A stretch of DNA of 64,000 bases from Diplocarpon mali. Taxonomy: Eukaryota; Ascomycota; Leotiomycetes; Helotiales; Drepanopezizaceae. Position 1 is the stretch's first letter, and the number at the start of each line of letters is the position of its first letter. This document shows, one piece after another, positions 58,729-64,000 of this stretch. A model generated the notes under the pieces. That model was given only the letters and a program-made list of their open reading frames with translations, was not told where the DNA came from and searched no databases. The DNA lies in contig JAENRP010000118.1 of the NCBI GenBank assembly GCA_024741835.1, positions 1,336 to 65,335 of the forward strand. The letters are read 5' to 3'. Made by a program: the position numbers and the translations under genes.

Positions 58729-60495
58729 CTACTCGTCGTCCCCGTTCGCATCCTCCTCCTCCTCCTCCTCCTCCTCCTCCTCCTCCTTCACCGGCCCCTC
58801 TCCCCGTCCGCCCTTCTTCCTCGCCAGGCCCCCATCACCCAGCAACCTCAGCGTCCCCCCAGCAAGCCCCAAGATCCCCTCCCGCACCGCCCACTGCACC
58901 AGCAACTCTTCCCAGCCGCGGTCCGGTCCCACGCCCTCCGCGCTCTCGAGGTGCTTCGACACGTGCTCCATCCGCTCGTCCCAGCATGCAGCACCCGAGA
59001 ACAGGCGCGCGCACGAGGGGAGTGGGCACCGCAGTTGGAGCGGGGGCTGCCGCTTGGTGACCAGGCAGCTGGCTTGGAGGTGTTTGATCTCGGACTCCCA
59101 GGTCGTATCGGTGGCGGGTTGGGCCTTGGGGCTGGACTGGGAGAGCGGTCGCGGGGGAACGTGCATGCGGCGCAGATGTTGCGTGAAGAGATCTTTGCGG
59201 TTGAACTCGCTGCCTCTGCTGCTGCGATTGGGGTTGTTGAGGTGGTGCTTGCTGGTAGCTGAAGCGGTATCGTGTCCACACCCTCCCAGCTCACACACCC
59301 ACGCCGTCAGGTTCAGGTGCTGCGAACTGACGTGGCGCTTCCACTCGTTCTTGCTCGCAAACGTGGCGCCGCACCCGGCAAACGCAAAGACGCACACGAA
59401 GGCGCGGGTGTGCGCGGCGGCGACGTGGACCGAGAGGCTGCGGGTATCTTTGAAGGGGCCGTGGGAACAGGATGCGCAGCGCAGGCTCGGGGCCCGGGTC
59501 TTGAGAGGCTGCGGCTTGGAGATGCGTTTGCGGGTTGTGATGGAGTGGTATGAGAGCTTGCTGGGCCGTTTGCGACGGGTGCGCGGGGTGTAGGATGTAT
59601 CGGAGGCGGGGGAGGAGGGTGCGTTGTTGCCGTCGACGTCGAGGTCGACATCGCCGTCTGCATCGGCATCAGGGTCTGAGTCGACGGGGACGGTGGACAG
59701 AGGCGAGCCTTCATCCCGGATCGAGGCGCCGCGTCCATCGTCGGACGGGTAGCCATAGGTCTGGTCACCTGAGATGAGCATGTACTGACTATCGCTATCC
59801 ATTGCATACTCCGGCTTCATGGCCGTGTCGTCCAAGCCCTCGTCGTTCTCGAACCGCATCTCCTCGGCGCCGGTAGAGCGCTGGACCTGGATCTGGCTCA
59901 TGCTCACGCAGGAATATCCGCTTGGCTGGAGAGAAGAGGGCCTCGGCTGGTAATATGCTGCTCCGCTCTCCAGCTCGGGGAGGGAGGGCTGGTAGTAGCT
60001 GTCCATGTCGTAGTATCTCGCGCTGGGGCAGAAGTCTGGCTCTTGGGGTTGGCTCTGTGCGCTGCCGCTTCCACAGCTTGATAGTAGACCTTGAGATGGA
60101 GAAGGTGAAGCCATCTGCTGAAATGATGCTTGCGGCAGGGAAGAAGTCGGAGCCGCCGAGCGAGGAAGATCCTGCGCCGTCATCGGTGGGAGATTCGGGG
60201 CCGTGAAGAGGGCCAACGCGGGCTCGTCCACAAAGCGCTGCATGGTCGGGGGCTGGTTGTGGTGTTGTTGTTGTTGTTGTTGTTGTTGCTGCTGCTGCTG
60301 TTGTATCTGGTGCTGGACTTGATACGTGGAAGAAGCTTGTCCGTGGCTGTTGTTCTGGAAGGTGAGGTTCACCAGCGACGGGTCAATCACCCACGACCGG
60401 TCTGCGTTGGCCAATTCCTCGGCGTAGTGGTTGCTGGAGATGGTATCGTTGAAGAAAGGCGGTTGATCGAAGTCGAACGGCATGTTGAAGGGCAT
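58729..60495 (-). CDS. C2H2 zinc-finger transcription factor with polyQ and polyGlu tracts
   Basis: A single minus-strand exon of 588 residues starts at MPFNMPFDFDQPPFF. The frame stays open upstream to 61104, but that part reads as low-complexity non-coding sequence. The N-terminal half is Ser/Gln/Pro-rich and disordered, with a His/Gln tract of about 17 Gln at residues 65-82. Zinc-finger-type sequence lies at about 335-430: CASCSHGPFKDTRSLSVHVA..H, then CVFAFAGCGATFASKNEWKRH and CELGGCGHD, which is followed by EFNRKDLFTQHLRRMH. A last finger-like CPLPSC..H is near 488. EFNRKDLFTQHLRRMH is typical of a family of ascomycete C2H2 regulators of unknown role. The C-terminus ends in an uninterrupted Glu tract of about 11 residues (DANGDDE). 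Nuclear function is inferred. Target genes are unknown. Confidence 0.82.
   Translation of the reverse strand: MPFNMPFDFDQPPFFNDTISSNHYAEELANADRSWVIDPSLVNLTFQNNSHGQASSTYQVQHQIQQQQQQQQQQQQQHHNQPPTMQRFVDEPALALFTAPNLPPMTAQDLPRSAAPTSSLPQASFQQMASPSPSQGLLSSCGSGSAQSQPQEPDFCPSARYYDMDSYYQPSLPELESGAAYYQPRPSSLQPSGYSCVSMSQIQVQRSTGAEEMRFENDEGLDDTAMKPEYAMDSDSQYMLISGDQTYGYPSDDGRGASIRDEGSPLSTVPVDSDPDADADGDVDLDVDGNNAPSSPASDTSYTPRTRRKRPSKLSYHSITTRKRISKPQPLKTRAPSLRCASCSHGPFKDTRSLSVHVAAAHTRAFVCVFAFAGCGATFASKNEWKRHVSSQHLNLTAWVCELGGCGHDTASATSKHHLNNPNRSSRGSEFNRKDLFTQHLRRMHVPPRPLSQSSPKAQPATDTTWESEIKHLQASCLVTKRQPPLQLRCPLPSCARLFSGAACWDERMEHVSKHLESAEGVGPDRGWEELLVQWAVREGILGLAGGTLRLLGDGGLARKKGGRGEGPVKEEEEEEEEEEEDANGDDE
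58751..58787. repeat. (TCC)n tract encoding the polyGlu tail
   Basis: Twelve TCC/CTC-type triplets on the plus strand encode the Glu run near the C-terminus of the C2H2 factor. Confidence 0.9.
60262..60303. repeat. (GTT/GCT)n tract encoding polyGln
   Basis: About 14 triplets (GTT then GCT on the plus strand) encode CAA/CAG glutamines in the C2H2 factor. Such triplet runs change length easily. Confidence 0.9.
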
Positions 60496-61130
60496 TCTCG
60501 CTAAGACTTCGGAGATCTTGGTGCTTGATGAAGAGGTGTGAATTCCCGTCGGCTCGACCAAGATCTCGAAGACCCGAGGCGGAGATCCAAGATGAAGACA
60601 GCAGGTCTGAGATCCAGTCTCCCGCTCTGTCTGCTCGTGAAGTTGATGTTTGCTCCAAACGATCTTCCCGCTGTCGTCAATCAACAGATGCGCAGCAGTC
60701 GAGAGAATTCGTTGGCGGCTCCGAGTCCTTCTCGCATGACATAGGTCGGTAGGTGGGCGAGGGATACAAAGCACATCCGCACGAGAAGTTTGGAAGCAAA
60801 CATCGGTCAGTCCGGGCAACGCGTTCAGATGTATGCCGGTGAGAAGCGTTGTACACAGCAGCGGCGGGGCGGGTTGCTTGATATCTCTCCGCGGCTTCGT
60901 CAATGTCAGGTGATGCGCTGTGCCGAGGGCGGTGTTTGTAGGAGGCGCAGTTGTCGCAAGGTCTGTTTTGTGTTTTATGTATGCGGTGTCTCTATGCGTA
61001 TATAAACCTCTGCATATGTGTAGGTGAAGTTCTGCGTATCGTTCTACATATGTCTTGGACTTTCTTTCAATATTTGTTTGTGTATATATTTGTATATATA
61101 CCAAGGTTCAAATGTACAATACACGCACAC
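60496..61130. other. Upstream region of the C2H2 gene
   Basis: Promoter and probably a long 5' leader of the minus-strand transcription factor. The coding frame stays open to 61104 by chance or as an uORF. No convincing extra exon is seen. Confidence 0.5.
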
Positions 61131-61345
61131 ATATGTATACACACATATATACACATATATACACATATATACACATATATACACATATATACACATATAT
61201 ACACATATATACACATATATACACATATATATACATATATATACATATATATACACATATATACACATATATATACATATATATACATATATATACATAT
61301 ATATACACATATATACACATATATACACACATATACACACATACA
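61131..61345. repeat. ATATACAC satellite
   Basis: About 210 bp of tandem ATATACAC/ATATATAC units, nearly pure alternating purine-pyrimidine. All six frames crossing it give Tyr/Ile/His or Val/Cys/Met repeats and are artefacts. Such tracts can adopt Z-DNA or cruciform forms. Confidence 0.95.
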
Positions 61346-63027
61346 TGTATAGATATTCGTACATCAACGCCAGAGCTAGCTCTCTCCTCACAAACGAACG
61401 TATAAATCCCACAAACAACAAGAGCACAACACTCACCCAAACCCATACTCCTACTCTCGCCCACCTCAAGTCCAAGGCCCAGCTCATCCCCCGCCATATC
61501 CAAACAGCCTCCTGTTAAGTTTCCAGGGCAGACTCAATCGCCAGCTTCGGTGAGCGTAGCGTAGCACCGCATATCACCGCATATCGCATAGCAAATCAAC
61601 GCATAGCAAAGCGTCCCGTCGCAAAGTAGAGCAGAGCAGAGCCGCAAGCACCATGCGGACAGCTGCGGCCGGGGCAGTCGAAAGTGCAGGACTTGACTCC
61701 CCGACCACGCCGTCAGGCAGACCAAAGACAACAAGACAAGACCCAACCGGCACCGCGCAGCACGGGACAGGATAAGAGAAGATTCCAACGCAAGGCCGCT
61801 ACTGTACTCACACCTATATCCCCGCCTTGTTCCCAACCTCGGACGTGGGAAGCCTCTGACACCCTCTGCTACTCCCCATCCCGTGCCGCTGTAACCATCA
61901 CCAAGCCCTTGCGTCAGCAGCCAGCGACGAGAGAGGAAGAAGCCATGGAGGAATCCCCCTCCCAGAGCCCAAGCCAACGAGCCGGAAAGCCTCACGCGAG
62001 ACCCTCACCCGCAGCGCCTGCTGCGCCGCCCGCGCCACGCGCTCGCAGACTCGCCCTCGCGATGCCCGGGGCGAGATGGATCATGGCAGCACCCAGCACG
62101 CGAGGGCGCAGGCGCTGGAGGCGCGTGGATGGAGACGGTTCGTGGGGAGCAGGAGAGGGGAGGGAGCAGAGTGCCGAGTGCAGAGGGTCGCGGGCGTAGC
62201 GGGGGGGTTGGTATTGGGATTTCCAGAAGTTTTGGTCGATAGAGTGTAGAAATGGAGCTTATCCAATGCCCGGGTACGGCACGATGTCTATATTATAAGG
62301 AAAAAGGGGGGTTGCGAGGTGAGGCTTGAATATGCGTGCAGGAGGCGATGTCAGAGGGCGTCGCGTAGTAGACGGCAAGGAAGAGGCAAAGGCGGCATGT
62401 CCTTTGGCTTGGGTTGGACTGCCATCGATCGATGTGCACTGGGATAGCTGAGTGAATACCTGGCGGTATAGATCACATTGGGATTATCAACCCAAGTGCT
62501 CCCTCTCGCTGCCAACCCGGCTCCCATCACATAAGGGCGACAAAGTAGACAGTCAAGGGGGAAGAGACAGGCGAGTCGGCGCGTTGCATGGTCACTCATA
62601 TCTCTACCTCCTCACCACTCCCCAATTGCTAAGCTGTGCTTTATCACACCAACGTATTACCAGTGATCCCTCTTGTCCCCGATCTTTCTTTCTTTCTATT
62701 GATGATGGCAACACGCCGTCTGACCTGCTACTCGGAGCCGAAAGACGACTGCAAGCTACCCCCTCTCCCCCCCTTTTCCATCCGTACGACAGTCAATATC
62801 CCCGTCGGTGTGGGGACGGCTCGACGGCCGAATTGTCGATACCTATTCATACTGATCGCTTCTTCGGCCGTCAAGTTCTCAACATGACATCAAGCCACCC
62901 TACCTCCCTCCTACCTCTCACCAACCCCTCTCGCCATGTCCCTCTCCAGGGAAAGTCGCAAGTTGCCGCGTCAGAACAGATCCAGACCCCCTCGCTTCCA
63001 AGCTCTCTTCCAAGGCCCCAGAGACCC
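61346..63027. other. Intergenic, no gene supported
   Basis: A short GCATATC/GCATAGC-rich patch lies at about 61560-61610, followed by GC-rich sequence with overlapping domain-free frames. C/T-rich sequence near 62670-63000 resembles a fungal promoter ahead of the candidate gene at 63028. Confidence 0.45.
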
Positions 63028-63521
63028 ATGGGCGAACCACCCACCGACTCACGCATCCGCGCACTCACCGAGTGCCTCCCTCGCAAGAGGCTCCTCGACG
63101 GCCTCGACTCCCCCTTCTCCCTGGCGACCCTCTCCGGCCTCCCAACTAGTAAGTCGAGGCAACCCGCCTGCGAATCTCGTCGCCCGTGCAATCCCGTCCA
63201 GCTCGCCCAGTGCAATCCAGCGTGGTCGGCGTCTTCCCCCCGAGCCCAGTCGTGCGGATTGTCCGCTTCGACGCATCGACGCATGCGGTGTATATGATTC
63301 GCATTTCACGATCCGCTACGCACCGCAAACGACAAACAACAGGCCCCTTTCCTCTCCTCGCCCCCCCCCTCCCCCTTTCTCAGCGCAGCGCTACGTCGCA
63401 CGGCATCTTCCCATCCACCGGCTTCCCGACCGCTGTAAGCTGGGTGAGCGCTGGCCTGGTGCACGGGCTTGGACGCCCGAGGAGAGGGTGCGGCGGAGGA
63501 CGGCGGGGGGGTTACAGCTGA
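63028..63521 (+). CDS. Weak two-exon candidate gene of unknown function
   Basis: The ATG at 63028 opens an exon that reads MGEPPTDSRIRALTECLPRK and then LLDGLDSPFSLATLSGLP. It ends at a perfect GTAAGT donor (63149). A 53-bp intron with a TCCAG acceptor joins in frame to 63202-63521, beginning RPVQSSVVGVFPPSPVVRIVR. The total is 146 residues. The first ~80 residues look like protein. The later part is low-complexity, and a further intron leading to the other frame that ends ERVRRRTAGGLQLMW is possible. No domain is recognised. Confidence 0.3.
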
Positions 63522-63916
63522 TGTGGTAGAGAGGACGATTTCGAGCTGGGGACAAGACCCGTCCCCAAAAAGCAGAGACGAAAGACGGAAAAGACAAAGT
63601 CGCAGGCCTTGAGATAGATAGGGACAAGGCAATCGGGTCGAGTGATTATCTGAAAGTGACAGCGGGTGCCCCTACCGAATGGAAGACAAAAGGGGGAAAG
63701 GGGGAGGGGGCAGAGCTGTGCCGAAGACGAGATGTTGCAAATGCAGATGCTGATGCTAAGCCTAGCCAGCCAGCCAGCCTATGCTCCCGTACTATATCAT
63801 CACAGAAATCCAAGTGCTCTATTTCTTTCCTGTTCTGCACCCGTGACAATGCAAGATCATTCCAAGATCCGAGGTCAAGGAAGTATATCATGTCACTTCA
63901 CATCACACAAACTAGC
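63522..63916. other. Sequence before the assembly gap, no gene seen
   Basis: About 395 bp without a convincing frame. A gene continuing into the gap cannot be judged. Confidence 0.5.
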
Positions 63917-63997
63917 NNNNNNNNNNNNNNNNNNNNNNNNNNNNNNNNNNNNNNNNNNNNNNNNNNNNNNNNNNNNNNNNNNNNNNNNNNNNNNNNN
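63917..63997. other. Assembly gap (81 N)
   Basis: A run of 81 undetermined bases, followed by CCA at the window end. It marks a scaffold join. Confidence 1.
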
Positions 63998-64000
63998 CCA

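Noticed and set aside
60496..61104. N-terminal extension of the C2H2 factor by 203 residues
   Set aside because: The extra sequence is low in protein character and the ATG at 60495 gives a natural start (MPFNMPFDFDQPPFF). A long leader is more likely.
61024..61518. Tyr/Ile/His and Val/Cys/Met repeat frames, 90-165 codons
   Set aside because: All come from the ATATACAC satellite.
1..64000. CRISPR arrays, operons, bacterial mobile elements or prophage
   Set aside because: No spaced direct repeats with unique spacers exist; genes carry spliceosomal introns and the window is fungal nuclear DNA.

Overview
The window looks like nuclear DNA of a filamentous ascomycete (Pezizomycotina). Most genes are cut by short introns of about 45-75 bp with GT..AG ends and CTAAC/CTGAC-type branch sites. 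The families are fungal: a Zn2Cys6 regulator, an F-box protein, a secreted NodB deacetylase, a Ser/Thr-rich GPI wall protein and a small secreted cysteine-rich protein. Gene blocks alternate with AT-rich, repeat-scarred stretches whose repeat copies differ mostly by transitions, as expected where RIP has acted. The window ends in an 81-base N gap. Exon joins were worked out by hand from splice signals and reading frame. No RNA evidence was available.

Left part (1-12.1 kb): a GC-rich start; a small secreted polysaccharide (chitin) deacetylase; a purine minisatellite; a 397-bp inverted-repeat element with a partial second copy; an intron-containing tRNA-Val(AAC)-like gene with a Pol III terminator; a cysteine-rich secreted protein; an AT-rich block with a degenerate 12-bp tandem repeat; a broken Fic-domain gene; and the 24 kDa subunit of respiratory complex I on the minus strand.

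Middle (14.8-29.2 kb): a small four-span membrane protein; an ER-resident DnaJ chaperone ending in KDEL, divergent from a Prp2/DHX16-type spliceosomal DEAH helicase; a TFIIIC triple-barrel protein; an unrecognised three-exon candidate; and a short Zn2Cys6 protein.

Centre (33.4-49.5 kb): a head-to-head pair formed by a secretory prolyl 4-hydroxylase alpha-type enzyme and a PDI-like protein whose CxxC is replaced by TESS and which ends in HTEL. Then come an FAD-dependent oxidoreductase, an F-box protein, a TMEM19/DUF92 membrane protein and a 997-residue coiled-coil protein.

Right part (52.9-64 kb): a repeat-built Ser/Thr-rich GPI-type wall protein, a C2H2 transcription factor with polyQ and polyGlu tracts, an ATATACAC satellite, and a weak candidate gene before the assembly gap.

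The most interesting item is the hydroxylase/PDI pair. In animals collagen prolyl 4-hydroxylase is an alpha2-beta2 complex whose beta subunit is PDI. Here an alpha-like enzyme without its own ER-retention tail shares a 568-bp intergenic region with a redox-dead PDI-like protein that has one. Whether the two proteins form a complex is inference.
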